From a bacterium (GTDB taxonomy: Bacteria; Planctomycetota; Planctomycetia; Pirellulales; Pirellulaceae), in contig JAUIHJ010000060.1 in the NCBI GenBank assembly GCA_030432015.1, positions 1-17,454 on the forward strand: a stretch of DNA of 17,454 nt, in the 5' to 3' direction. Under the pieces are notes generated by a model. It was not told the DNA's origin. It ran no database searches and saw nothing but the letters and a program-made list of their open reading frames with translations. A program made the position numbers and the translations under genes. Shown one piece after another: positions 1 to 7,692 of this stretch (positions within the stretch are counted from its first letter, which is position 1; each line of letters opens with the position of its first letter).

Positions 1-66
1 CCGAACGCTATGCTAGTGAGTTCGAAGATGTTCGTTTGATGGTGATGCTCGACTGGGACAATGTCC

Positions 67-243
67 ATGCGACGTATGTTACAGATTTTTTACTTGGTGG
101 TCGTAGTAATTACCGTCGGCTACACGGTCGGGTGTGGCGGCGGAGCGGAACCGAATGTGCCGGCTTCGCTGACCCCTGAGCAAGAGCAAGAGATACTGGA
201 CCAGGTCGAAGGTGCTGCGGCTCAAGAGCAGAGCCAGTCGTAG
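67..243 (+). CDS. Small putative lipoprotein
   Basis: A 58-residue protein with a basic N-terminus, a hydrophobic stretch of about 16 residues and a lipobox-like end (T-V-G-C, Cys23), followed by a glycine run and a short acidic, glutamine-rich tail. This architecture is a signal peptide II plus a very short mature peptide, so the product is probably a lipid-anchored envelope peptide of unknown role. Thr at the -3 position is unusual for a lipobox, which lowers certainty. I chose the ATG at 67 because GGGA at 55-58 sits 8 bases upstream; the in-frame ATG at 61 is too close to it. It lies 60 bases before a DUF1559 pseudopilin gene. From memory, tiny lipoproteins often accompany DUF1559 genes in planctomycetes, so the two may be co-transcribed. 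No domain is recognised. Confidence 0.6.
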   Translation: MRRMLQIFYLVVVVITVGYTVGCGGGAEPNVPASLTPEQEQEILDQVEGAAAQEQSQS

Positions 244-303
244 GTGCCGCACATCGGGCGTTCGTGTGCGCGGAACAAGCGTCCTTGTGGATGATCGAAA
301 CAA

Positions 304-1125
304 ATGAATCAAAAACGCGGATTTACCTTGGTCGAATTGCTGGTCGTGATTGCAATCATTGGCATTCTCGTCGCCCTGCTGCTGCCTGCCGTTCAAGCTG
401 CGCGCGAAGCGGCGCGACGGATGCAATGTTCGAACAATGTGAAACAGCTCGGATTAGCATTTCAGCTATATCACGATTCGTATCGACAATTCCCGTGGGC
501 CGCGCGGAACTATAACAATTGTTGTAATTCCACGATTCGTGATTACTGGACGTGGGCCTATCACATCTTGCCGTATATGGAACAACAGAACCTGGTCGAC
601 CAGGCGAGTGACGCGGTGGTCTACGCCACCCCGGTTTCCACCCTCTATTGTCCGACGCGCCGCGCGCCACGACTATTCAGGAACACCAATCGGCTGGACT
701 ACGCCGGGAACACCGGCTCCAGTACGAGTGCCTCCAGCACGGACGGAATGCTGGAGGAGTCCAATCGGATCCAGATCAAAATGAGTTCGGTGACCGATGG
801 CACTTCGAATACGGTCCTCATCGGCGAAAAGCAATTACACCCGACCGACCTGGGCAGCGTCAACGGCCATTGCTGCGACGACAACGAGCCGTTCGCCAAC
901 ACCGGTTGGGAGGTCGACATTGTGCGTCACGGCAGTACACCACCGCGCAAGGACAAGGACCATTCGCTGACGAGCTCTTCGAGTTTCTTTGGCTCGCGAC
1001 ATCCCAGCGGCATCAATGCCGTGATGGTGGATGGTTCGGTGCATCACATTCCCTGGGAGGTTGATGCGACCGTGTTTCTCAATCTATGCATTCGTCACGA
1101 TGGCAATCCGGCAACTCTCCCCTGA
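304..1125 (+). CDS. DUF1559 prepilin-type pseudopilin
   Basis: A 273-residue pseudopilin-like protein. Residues 1-35 are a class III (prepilin) signal: a short basic leader ending K-R-G6, then F7-T-L-V-E11 and a hydrophobic helix, so a prepilin peptidase should cut after Gly6 and methylate Phe7. The A-A-R-E-A-A-R-R-M-Q-C stretch at 32-42 and the N-N-x-K-Q-L-G motif at about 44-50 are characteristic of DUF1559. The C-terminus carries the H-X9-DG motif (His233, Asp243-Gly244) that defines this planctomycete family. The protein is shorter than many members, which run to roughly 300-380 residues. It is presumably assembled by, or inserted through, type II secretion or type IV pilus-like machinery, but no other machinery gene is present here. 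DUF1559 genes occur in very many copies per planctomycete genome and their individual roles are unknown. No clear Shine-Dalgarno sequence precedes the start. Confidence 0.95.
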   Translation: MNQKRGFTLVELLVVIAIIGILVALLLPAVQAAREAARRMQCSNNVKQLGLAFQLYHDSYRQFPWAARNYNNCCNSTIRDYWTWAYHILPYMEQQNLVDQASDAVVYATPVSTLYCPTRRAPRLFRNTNRLDYAGNTGSSTSASSTDGMLEESNRIQIKMSSVTDGTSNTVLIGEKQLHPTDLGSVNGHCCDDNEPFANTGWEVDIVRHGSTPPRKDKDHSLTSSSSFFGSRHPSGINAVMVDGSVHHIPWEVDATVFLNLCIRHDGNPATLP

Positions 1126-1158
1126 GGCGTCAGGCTGGTGGTTTCCTTGGCTTTGTGG

Positions 1159-1178
1159 CGAACTGGCGGGCCGGTTCG
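1159..1178 (+). terminator. Stem-loop after the DUF1559 gene
   Basis: CGAACTGG (1159-1166) and CCGGTTCG (1171-1178) form an 8-bp stem with one T-G wobble and a CGGG loop, starting 33 bases after the DUF1559 stop. There is no T-tract behind it, so it is not a canonical intrinsic terminator. It may slow polymerase or protect the transcript end. It lies between the pseudopilin gene and the DUF1501 gene. Confidence 0.3.
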
Positions 1179-1265
1179 ACGAAAAACAAGATTGCACCCA
1201 TCCACCTGCTTTGATACGTTTGAAGCGACGATGCCTGGCACAATCGGTCTTGGGAGACGCTGCAG

Positions 1266-2630
1266 ATGCTTACCATTGATGGTCCGCGTGATACGACGGC
1301 TGATTTTTGTGACGGTGTCTCGCGACGCAACTTTCTCAAGATTGGTGCGATGGGCGCGGCGGGCCTGACATTGCCCCAATTGCTGGCAGCGGAAGCGCAG
1401 GCGGGGATCCGCAATTCCCATAAATCGGTCATCCTGATCTATCTTGTCGGTGGTCCCCCGCACCAGGACATGTTTGACCTCAAGCCGAACGCCCCAGTCG
1501 AAATCGCCGGGCCGCATCGTCCGATCGAAACGAACGTCCCGGGCATCGAGATCTGCGAACACTTTCCGCAGATGGCGCGGATGATGGACAAGTTCGCCGT
1601 CATTCGATCGCTGGTTGATGCACAGAGTGGACACGATGCCTTTCAATGTTACACCGGGCGAAAGCCAAACGATCAGGCTCCGCTGGGTGGCTTTTCGCCG
1701 TTCGGCAGCCTGGTCAGCAAAGTGCAGGGACCGGTCCACCAGGCAACGCCACCGTTTGTCAGCCTCTGCTACGAATGCACGCACGGTCCCTACAACGAAC
1801 CGGGGCCTGGGATGCTGGGAATTTCGCAGTCGTCTTTCCGTCCGATGGGTCCGACCCGAGCAGACATGAAGCTGCAAGGGATTACGTACGACCGCCTCAC
1901 CGATCGCGAGACACTGTTGGCGAGCGTCGACCGCTTCCGCCGCGCTGCCGATGCCAGCGGCAAGATGGATGGCCTGGACGCGTTTACGCGCCAGGCGATG
2001 GGTATCCTGACGTCATCGAAGTTAGCCACCGCGTTGGACCTTTCGCAGGAAGACCCGGAAACCGTCGCCCGATATGGAACGGGCGATGACGTCAAGCGAA
2101 TCGACGGCAACGGGGCCCCCCGCGTGCCACAGAGTTTCCTGACGGCTCGGCGACTGGTCGAGGCGGGTGCTCGTGTGGTCACCGTCAACTACAGCAAGTG
2201 GGATTGGCACGGCGGAACGTACAACACGATTTTCAACCGCGAACGCGAAGACTTTCCGATCTTCGACAAGGCGATCACGGCTTTGGTGGAAGACTTGCAC
2301 ACCCGCGGCTTGGACAAAGACGTGTCAGTGCTGGTGTGGGGCGAATTCGGTCGCACCCCCAAGATTAGCAAACAGGTTGGGCGCGATCATTGGCCGCGGG
2401 TCGCCATGGCCTTGCTCGCCGGTGGCGGCATGCCGATGGGACAGGTCATCGGTGCCACAGATCGACTGGGGGGCGAAGCGGTCAGTCGACCAGTGACATT
2501 TTCCGAGGTCTTCTCGACGCTGTATCACAACCTGGGCATTAACGCGAACACCACCACCGTTCGCGACGCGCAGGGCCGGCCGCATTATCTGGTCGACCAA
2601 GGAGCGTTGCCAATTCCCGAATTGACCTAG
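1266..2630 (+). CDS. DUF1501 protein, Tat-exported
   Basis: A 454-residue DUF1501 family protein (alkaline phosphatase/sulfatase-like fold). The N-terminus has a twin-arginine signal, S-R-R-N-F-L-K at 19-25, followed by a hydrophobic region and an Ala-rich likely cleavage site near 42-47, so the protein should be exported folded. Family landmarks include G-G-P-P-H-Q-D-M-F-D shortly after the signal, G-H-D-A-F with a following T-G-R-K-P, D-W-H-G-G, W-G-E-F-G-R-T-P and G-R-D-H-W-P near the C-terminus. The conserved His and Asp residues suggest metal binding, but the reaction is not established for the family. GGGAGA at 1252-1257 is well spaced for the ATG at 1266. DUF1501 genes often sit beside DUF1549/DUF1553 genes; here the partner is instead a beta-propeller gene 30 bases downstream, probably in one transcript. 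Confidence 0.93.
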   Translation: MLTIDGPRDTTADFCDGVSRRNFLKIGAMGAAGLTLPQLLAAEAQAGIRNSHKSVILIYLVGGPPHQDMFDLKPNAPVEIAGPHRPIETNVPGIEICEHFPQMARMMDKFAVIRSLVDAQSGHDAFQCYTGRKPNDQAPLGGFSPFGSLVSKVQGPVHQATPPFVSLCYECTHGPYNEPGPGMLGISQSSFRPMGPTRADMKLQGITYDRLTDRETLLASVDRFRRAADASGKMDGLDAFTRQAMGILTSSKLATALDLSQEDPETVARYGTGDDVKRIDGNGAPRVPQSFLTARRLVEAGARVVTVNYSKWDWHGGTYNTIFNREREDFPIFDKAITALVEDLHTRGLDKDVSVLVWGEFGRTPKISKQVGRDHWPRVAMALLAGGGMPMGQVIGATDRLGGEAVSRPVTFSEVFSTLYHNLGINANTTTVRDAQGRPHYLVDQGALPIPELT

Positions 2631-2660
2631 CCGCGGTGAAATCCGGGTAAGGGCAGAATC

Positions 2661-3638
2661 ATGAGAGACCTGACAATGATGATCCGACCGGCCACCGCTC
2701 TGCTCACGATGTTGGCGCTGTTTGCAGCCTCCGCACCACCGCGCTGCGGCATTGCGGCTGACACGGCGTTCGGAACGCAAGTCAGTCCCGCTGGGATTCG
2801 GCATTCTTTCCTTATCACCGGTTCGCGCACGGCGATCATTGGCGAAGACAATGTCATTGAGTGGGAAGTGCCGGGACGTTCACGCGATGGATTTGTCCTG
2901 CCCAATGGCAATGTGTTGGTGTCGCATGGCCGCGAGGCGCGGGAGTACCAGCGGGACGGCCAGGTCGTGTTTCACTACAAGTTGCAGGCGCCCAACAAGG
3001 AGTTGGGAACAGCAGTTCGGCTGGCCAGCGGCGCGACGTTGCTGGTCGAACGAGGCCCGAAACCACGTCTGCTTGAAGTCGACGCGGCCGGCGCCACCCT
3101 GGCGACCATTCCGTTGCAACCCGATTCCGACAACGCCCACATGCAGACGCGGATGGCGCGCAAACTACCCAACGGCAACTACCTGGTGCCTCACCTGTTA
3201 GGATTCGCGGTTAAGGAATACGCCCCGGACGGGAGCGTCGTCCAGACCCTCAAGACAGACCTGGAAGCCCTCGGCGGTCGGCAAGCGGAGAATTGGCCGT
3301 TCACCGCGATTCGACTGGAGAACGGCAGAACCCTGGTCAACTTGACGCACGGCAACAAGACCGTCGAATTCGACCCGGCGGGCCAGGTGGTCTGGCGCGT
3401 CGACAACGCGGATGTCGCGGGGCGTTTTGCAGATCCCTGCGGGGGCCAGCGCCTGGCCAACGGCAACACGGTGATTTGCAGTTACGGCCAACGCGATCCG
3501 GCCAAGCCCAAAGTGTTCGAAGTCACGTCGGGCAAGGAGGTCGTGTGGGAATATATCAATCCCAAGCTGAACGGCATCCATGAAATTCACGTGCTGACCA
3601 CCAACGGAAAGCCGGTCGCCTGGCCGCCGCTGAAATAG
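2661..3638 (+). CDS. Secreted beta-propeller protein (PQQ/NHL-like)
   Basis: A 325-residue protein with a Sec-type signal peptide (about residues 1-33) followed by repeated blades. Each repeat contains an L-x-N-G-N type turn (residues 80-84, 169-173, 219-223 and 265-269, with a weaker copy at 121-125), flanked by short beta-strands and a following D-x-x-G-x-V-V-W/F segment. The spacing of about 40-50 residues per repeat fits a beta-propeller of the PQQ/NHL/arylsulfotransferase-like superfamily. No catalytic residues are recognised, so binding of a ligand or a partner protein is the safest guess. AAGGG at 2649-2653 supports the ATG at 2661. The gene follows the DUF1501 gene by 30 bases and both products are exported, so they probably act together outside the cytoplasm. 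That link is inferred from position only. Confidence 0.8.
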   Translation: MRDLTMMIRPATALLTMLALFAASAPPRCGIAADTAFGTQVSPAGIRHSFLITGSRTAIIGEDNVIEWEVPGRSRDGFVLPNGNVLVSHGREAREYQRDGQVVFHYKLQAPNKELGTAVRLASGATLLVERGPKPRLLEVDAAGATLATIPLQPDSDNAHMQTRMARKLPNGNYLVPHLLGFAVKEYAPDGSVVQTLKTDLEALGGRQAENWPFTAIRLENGRTLVNLTHGNKTVEFDPAGQVVWRVDNADVAGRFADPCGGQRLANGNTVICSYGQRDPAKPKVFEVTSGKEVVWEYINPKLNGIHEIHVLTTNGKPVAWPPLK

Positions 3639-3790
3639 GATCGCGGCGAATGGACCTCGGGCACTTGGGCGAGCGGACATAGGCCACATCTCCGACTTCT
3701 TCTCGGTCGGTGCAGCGCAACAGGCCGCCCGTTGCCCTCGGAATACCGGGGAAACATCGTGAGAAGGGTCGAGGAATAAGGCTTGGCGAC

Positions 3791-3807
3791 CGGTCGAATT
3801 CCGACCG
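3791..3807. repeat. Inverted repeat with GAATTC-like centre
   Basis: CGGTCG (3791-3796), loop AATTC, CGACCG (3802-3807): a perfect 6-bp stem in the gap between the propeller and dehydrogenase genes. It superficially resembles a tRNA T-arm, but the loop is only 5 bases and no other arms are present. Its role is unknown. Confidence 0.35.
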
Positions 3808-4071
3808 TGGCGCGAGCGTCCGTTACCGCGGTGACCCGCCACGCGACACCGCCGATTTCAAGAACGATCTCAGCGCGGGCGGTCTGCGACTCGACGACGT
3901 CTTGCCCATTCGATCGCGGCGGGTCGTCGCCAACGGTGGTTTCTGACGGACGTTGCGGGAAGCCGGCAGCGCGTTGACGACGGCGTCGGACCACCGTCTG
4001 GTGCGGATGACATTCGCCGGAACGAGCCACCTGAGGAGTAGCCCTGGGACGCCACCCGCCTTTTCACCGCA

Positions 4072-4100
4072 TTGTCAAGCTGGCAGGCAGTCGCCATACT
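4072..4100 (+). promoter_or_regulatory. Candidate sigma-70 type promoter of the glucose dehydrogenase gene
   Basis: TTGTCA (4072-4077, five of six matches to TTGACA) and CATACT (4095-4100, four of six matches to TATAAT) are separated by exactly 17 bases. Transcription would start near 4107, leaving a leader of about 44 bases with AAGGTGA at 4133-4139 ahead of the ATG at 4151. The -10 match is weak and promoter consensus in this group is poorly known, so this stays a candidate. Confidence 0.35.
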
Positions 4101-4150
4101 GCGTGGTTCGTGCCCACAGTTCCTCCCCAAACAAGGTGAATTCAGCCGAA

Positions 4151-5254
4151 ATGAAAGCGATCGCGGTAACGCCCGGCAAGCCCAACAGCGTCCATTTGGA
4201 AGATATTCCCAAGCCTGCAGTTTCCGACATCCCCGATGGACAAGGCGTTTTGGTCCGCGTCCTGAAAGTGGGTGTCGATGCGACGGATCGCGAAATCAAC
4301 GATGCGTTGTATGGAAACGCGCCTCCCGGCTTCGAGTTTCTGGTTTTGGGCCACGAATCGTTCGGCGTGGTCGAAGAAGTCGGCCCGAATGTCCGGGGTC
4401 TGAAGCCGGGCGACTACGTGGCCGCCACGGTCCGTCGCCCGGGTGGTTCGATCTACGACAAGATCGGCACCTACGACATGACCAGCGAAGAGGTCTACTT
4501 CGAACGCGGGATCAATTTGCTGCACGGTTACTTGACCGAGTACTTTGTCGATTCTCCCGAGTACATCGTCAAAGTTCCGCCCGGCCTCAAGCATCTGCAC
4601 GTCCTGATGGAACCGATCAGTTGCGCCGCCAAAGCCGTTCAGCAGGCATTTGAGGTTCAACGCCGCATGAAGGTCTGGCGCCCCAGGGTCGCCTATGTGA
4701 TGGGGGCGGGCCAGATCGGATTGCTGGCGACGCTGATACTGAAGCTGCGCGGCCTGGAGGTTTACACGTTGGCCCGGACCGCGGCGCCAACTCTGAATTC
4801 TCAAATCGTCGAAGGTCTCGAGGCAACCTACGTTTGCAGCACGGAGACGCCCTTGGAAGAACTTGCCAAGCAGGTGGGCAAGGCGGATTTGATCGTCGAT
4901 GCGACCGGTTCGAGCGCCATGGCCTTTCGTGCAATGGGTGCCTTGGGCCACAACGGGGTATTGGTATGGACCAGCATTACCGGCGGCAACACCGGGGCCG
5001 AAGTCCCCACGGATCAAATTAATATCGACTGGGTGCTCGGCAACAAACTTCTGCTGGGGTCGGTCAACGCGAACCGCGAACATTTCGAATCGGGGATCAA
5101 GGACATGGCACTCGGCGAAGTCATGTACCCCGGCGTGCTGGAGAAGATTTTGACCAACCCGGTCGATGGCCTGGAGAACTACGCCGAGATGATGCGGCTG
5201 TTGGTCGAGGAAAAGACCGCCTTGAAAGTCTACGTCAACGTGGCGGAAGAATAG
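4151..5254 (+). CDS. Glucose 1-dehydrogenase-like zinc MDR (haloarchaeal type)
   Basis: A 367-residue medium-chain dehydrogenase/reductase most like archaeal glucose dehydrogenases, which oxidise D-glucose to gluconolactone with NAD(P)+. The N-terminal GroES-like domain has G-V-D-A-T-D-R-E at 41-48, G-H-E at 67-69 and M-E-P at 153-155. The catalytic zinc ligands would be Asp43, His68 and Glu69, with Glu154 as a possible fourth. The Asp in place of the usual Cys is the arrangement I recall for Haloferax mediterranei glucose dehydrogenase. The cysteine-rich structural zinc lobe is absent. The Rossmann motif G-A-G-Q-I-G spans 185-190, and Arg209 in L-A-R-T could contact an NADP phosphate. The frame is open back to 3953, but I start at 4151 because the family sequence begins there and AAGGTGA lies 11 bases upstream. 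The true sugar substrate is unproven. Confidence 0.85.
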   Translation: MKAIAVTPGKPNSVHLEDIPKPAVSDIPDGQGVLVRVLKVGVDATDREINDALYGNAPPGFEFLVLGHESFGVVEEVGPNVRGLKPGDYVAATVRRPGGSIYDKIGTYDMTSEEVYFERGINLLHGYLTEYFVDSPEYIVKVPPGLKHLHVLMEPISCAAKAVQQAFEVQRRMKVWRPRVAYVMGAGQIGLLATLILKLRGLEVYTLARTAAPTLNSQIVEGLEATYVCSTETPLEELAKQVGKADLIVDATGSSAMAFRAMGALGHNGVLVWTSITGGNTGAEVPTDQINIDWVLGNKLLLGSVNANREHFESGIKDMALGEVMYPGVLEKILTNPVDGLENYAEMMRLLVEEKTALKVYVNVAEE

Positions 5255-5316
5255 CCGCCCGCCAGCGCGGCGGAATGTCCGTCGCGTTGCCAAGCCCCCA
5301 GACACAGAACGGCATT

Positions 5317-5853
5317 ATGAAATTTCACGCAACGACGATCCTAACGGTGCGGAAAGACGGGCAGGTCGCGATGGGCGGCGACGGACAGGTCACGCTCGGA
5401 ACGGCGATCATGAAAGCCGATGCCAACAAGATCCGCCCGCTCCTAAACGGCCAAGTGCTCTGTGGCTTTGCCGGCACCTCGGCGGATGCGTTTGCGCTCA
5501 TGGAACGCTTCGAGGAAAAACTGAAGGACTACCCTTCCAATGTGCCGCGTGCCGCGACGGAGCTTGCCAAGGATTGGCGAACGGATCGTGCGTTACGTCG
5601 ACTCGAGGCACTCATGGCAGTCGCTGACAGCAAGTGCACACTCCTGGTCAGCGGAACGGGCGACGTGATTCAGCCGACCGACGGAATTGTGGGGATTGGG
5701 TCCGGTGGTAATTATGCGATCGCGGCCGCCCGCGCCCTGGTGGAGCATTCGCAACTGACCGCCAGTGAGATTGTCCGGCAGGCGTTGGAGATCGCCGCCG
5801 CGATCGACATCTACACCAACACCAATATTCACGTAGAGGAGCTAGCGTGTTGA
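5317..5853 (+). CDS. hslV: HslV, peptidase subunit of the HslUV protease
   Basis: A 178-residue threonine peptidase of the proteasome-like NTN hydrolase family. It forms the double-hexamer proteolytic core of cytoplasmic HslUV (ClpYQ), which degrades unfolded and regulatory proteins. The short leader M-K-F-H-A must be removed to free Thr6 as the catalytic nucleophile; the mature start T-T-I-L-T-V-R matches the family. In mature numbering Asp17 and Lys33 are conserved (G-G-D-G-Q and A-N-K-I-R). An in-frame ATG at 5275 would only lengthen the leader, so I prefer 5317. The gene starts 62 bases after the dehydrogenase stop. Its stop overlaps the hslU start, indicating translational coupling. Confidence 0.95.
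   Translation: MKFHATTILTVRKDGQVAMGGDGQVTLGTAIMKADANKIRPLLNGQVLCGFAGTSADAFALMERFEEKLKDYPSNVPRAATELAKDWRTDRALRRLEALMAVADSKCTLLVSGTGDVIQPTDGIVGIGSGGNYAIAAARALVEHSQLTASEIVRQALEIAAAIDIYTNTNIHVEELAC
5835..5841 (+). promoter_or_regulatory. Shine-Dalgarno of hslU inside the end of hslV
   Basis: AGAGGAG lies 5 bases before the GTG at 5847, within the last codons of hslV. It decides the hslU start, since the first obvious conserved residues come only about 15 codons later, and it shows that hslU is translated from the hslV message. Confidence 0.7.
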
Positions 5854-7220
5854 ATCTTCTCGGCTCGCCCAATCAATCCGATCAACCGCCCGAACGTACG
5901 CCGCGCGAGGTGGTCGAGCAACTCGATCGCTACATCGTTGGCCAGGCCGACGCCAAGCGGGCCGTTGCCGTGGCGATTCGCAATCGGTGGCGCCGCCAGC
6001 AGCTACCGGAAGAGATGCGGACCGAAGTCGCGCCGAAGAACATCCTGATGATCGGCCCCACCGGCGTCGGCAAGACCGAAATCGCCCGGCGCCTGGCGAA
6101 ACTGACGGGCGCCCCGTTCATCAAAGTTGAAGCAACCAAGTACACCGAAGTCGGCTATTACGGGCGCGACGTCGAAAGCATGGTCCGCGAACTGGTCGAG
6201 AATGCGATCGGCCTGGTCCGTGAAAAAGAGCGGAAACATGTCGAAGCCGACGCGAAGCAACGCGTCAATGACCGCTTGCTGGATCTGCTGGTCCCTCAAC
6301 CGCTCGCCTTCGATGCCGATGACGCGGAAACCGATTCGATGCATCAGTACGAACGGACGCGTGAGAAGATGCGTGCCATGTTGCTGACCGGTGAACTGGA
6401 TCAACGCCACGTGGAATTGACCGTCGAACAGAAGGCAACGCCCGTGATGCTGGGCGGCATCGGCGTGGAACATATGGATATGGATATCCAGGGGATGTTC
6501 GAGAAAATCATCCCCAAACAGACCGCCAGCCGCGACCTGACCGTCGCCGAAGCCCGTGAGGTCTTGTTCGAGCAGGAATGCGAAGCACTGCTCGATCCGG
6601 AAAAGATTAATGCGGCCGCGATCGACCTGGCCGGCAACCTGGGGATTATTTTTATCGACGAACTGGACAAGGTCGTGGCGGGCGATTCGAAGAATGCCGA
6701 TGTTTCCCGCCAAGGTGTGCAGCGCGACCTGCTGCCGATCGTCGAAGGCACAACGGTGCAGACGCGGTATGGGTATGTGGCAACCGATCACATCCTGTTC
6801 ATTGCCGCCGGGGCGTTCCATCGCAGCAAGCCCAGCGAGTTGATGCCCGAGCTCCAGGGTCGATTTCCGATTCGCGTCGAACTAACCGATCTGGTCAAAG
6901 AAGACTTCATGCGAATTCTCACCGAACCCAAAAGTTCGTTGACCAAGCAATATATTGCCCTGATGGAAACCGAGGGCGTGCAGATCCAATTTACCGAGGA
7001 CGCCGTCGAAGCGCTGGCCGCGTACGCGTTCGAAGTCAACCAATCGACCCAGAACATCGGCGCCCGTCGCCTCTACACCATCATGGAGCGGCTGCTGGAA
7101 GAGCTCAGCTTCGAGGCTCCCGAGATGCAGAACGCCAACGTCGTGGTCGACGCTGCCTACGTCAATGATCGCTTGAAAGCGTTGGCCGAAGACGAGGATC
7201 TCTCGAAGTTCATCCTGTAA
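5847..7220 (+). CDS. hslU: HslU, ATPase subunit of the HslUV protease
   Basis: A 457-residue AAA+ unfoldase that forms hexameric caps on HslV and feeds it unfolded substrates by ATP hydrolysis. Visible landmarks are the N-terminal T-P-R-E-V-V-E-Q-L-D-R-Y-I-V-G-Q segment, Walker A G-P-T-G-V-G-K-T at 70-77, the pore motif G-Y-Y-G at 103-106 (G-Y-V-G in E. coli), an intermediate (I) domain at about 110-245, Walker B I-I-F-I-D-E at 267-272, and the sensor-2 region G-A-R-R-L at 405-409. The C-terminus D-L-S-K-F-I-L is the conserved tail that docks between HslV subunits. The GTG start overlaps the hslV TGA by 7 bases and is preceded by AGAGGAG. The 3' end overlaps the convergent tsaE gene by 11 bases. 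Confidence 0.97.
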   Translation: MLNLLGSPNQSDQPPERTPREVVEQLDRYIVGQADAKRAVAVAIRNRWRRQQLPEEMRTEVAPKNILMIGPTGVGKTEIARRLAKLTGAPFIKVEATKYTEVGYYGRDVESMVRELVENAIGLVREKERKHVEADAKQRVNDRLLDLLVPQPLAFDADDAETDSMHQYERTREKMRAMLLTGELDQRHVELTVEQKATPVMLGGIGVEHMDMDIQGMFEKIIPKQTASRDLTVAEAREVLFEQECEALLDPEKINAAAIDLAGNLGIIFIDELDKVVAGDSKNADVSRQGVQRDLLPIVEGTTVQTRYGYVATDHILFIAAGAFHRSKPSELMPELQGRFPIRVELTDLVKEDFMRILTEPKSSLTKQYIALMETEGVQIQFTEDAVEALAAYAFEVNQSTQNIGARRLYTIMERLLEELSFEAPEMQNANVVVDAAYVNDRLKALAEDEDLSKFIL

Positions 7221-7692
7221 CTTCGAGCTTGCAGCGCAGCGCGGCAAGGATCGCTTCGAGCCCCGTTCCGAGCGCCGTGAAGTCGAAGCGTCGCCGGTCC
7301 TTGGCAATCACCTGAATGTCGACTTCCAGTCGTTCGCTGGGCAGGCAATCGACCACGCGGTCCGCCCATTCGACAAGCGTAATCCCCGCTGACTCGAAAT
7401 ATTCTTCCGGCCCCAATTCGATAAATTCGTCGTCGTCATGGAGGCGGTAAACGTCCAAATGATAGATCGGCAGGCGGCCGGCGTATTCATGGCAGAGGAC
7501 ATACGTCGGGCTGACCACTTCAGCTCGGGGAACGTCAAACCCGGCGGCAATCGCCTGCACCAACCTGGTCTTCCCCGCGCCCAGCGTGCCGCTCAAAGCG
7601 ACCGTGGTCCCCGCGGGTAAAACGGCCGCCAGGGCCGCGCCGAGCTGGTCCGTCTGCCCGAGACTGTCAGCTTCAAATGAGAATCGGTTCAT
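7210..7692 (-). CDS. tsaE: TsaE, tRNA t6A biosynthesis ATPase
   Basis: A 160-residue P-loop ATPase that works with TsaB and TsaD to form N6-threonylcarbamoyladenosine at position 37 of ANN-decoding tRNAs. The Walker A motif G-T-L-G-A-G-K-T spans 35-42. Family motifs S-P-T-Y at 61-64, H-L-D-V-Y-R-L at 78-84 and V-E-W-A-D-R at 107-112 are all present, and the length is typical. The ATG overlaps the thiL stop as ATGA, so the two are translationally coupled. The 3' end runs convergently 11 bases into hslU. tsaB and tsaD are not in the window. Confidence 0.95.
   Translation of the reverse strand: MNRFSFEADSLGQTDQLGAALAAVLPAGTTVALSGTLGAGKTRLVQAIAAGFDVPRAEVVSPTYVLCHEYAGRLPIYHLDVYRLHDDDEFIELGPEEYFESAGITLVEWADRVVDCLPSERLEVDIQVIAKDRRRFDFTALGTGLEAILAALRCKLEVTG

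Larger units (their letters stand above)
3639..4150. other. 512-base gap without a convincing gene
   Basis: Open frames exist on both strands here, but none shows a recognisable domain, a ribosome binding site or a credible start. The gap holds a perfect inverted repeat at 3791-3807 (CGGTCG/CGACCG), a near-palindrome at 3822-3835 centred on ACCGCGGT, and a promoter candidate for the dehydrogenase gene at 4072-4100. It may be an eroded gene or a long regulatory region; I cannot tell which. Confidence 0.5.

Noticed and set aside
3587..4030. 147-codon minus-strand frame across the gap before the dehydrogenase gene
   Set aside because: It runs into the end of the propeller gene, is rich in Arg and Pro as expected for antisense GC-rich DNA, and has no domain.
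3953..4150. 66-residue N-terminal extension of the glucose dehydrogenase
   Set aside because: The family sequence begins at M-K-A-I-A-V (4151), and the extension overlaps the promoter candidate.
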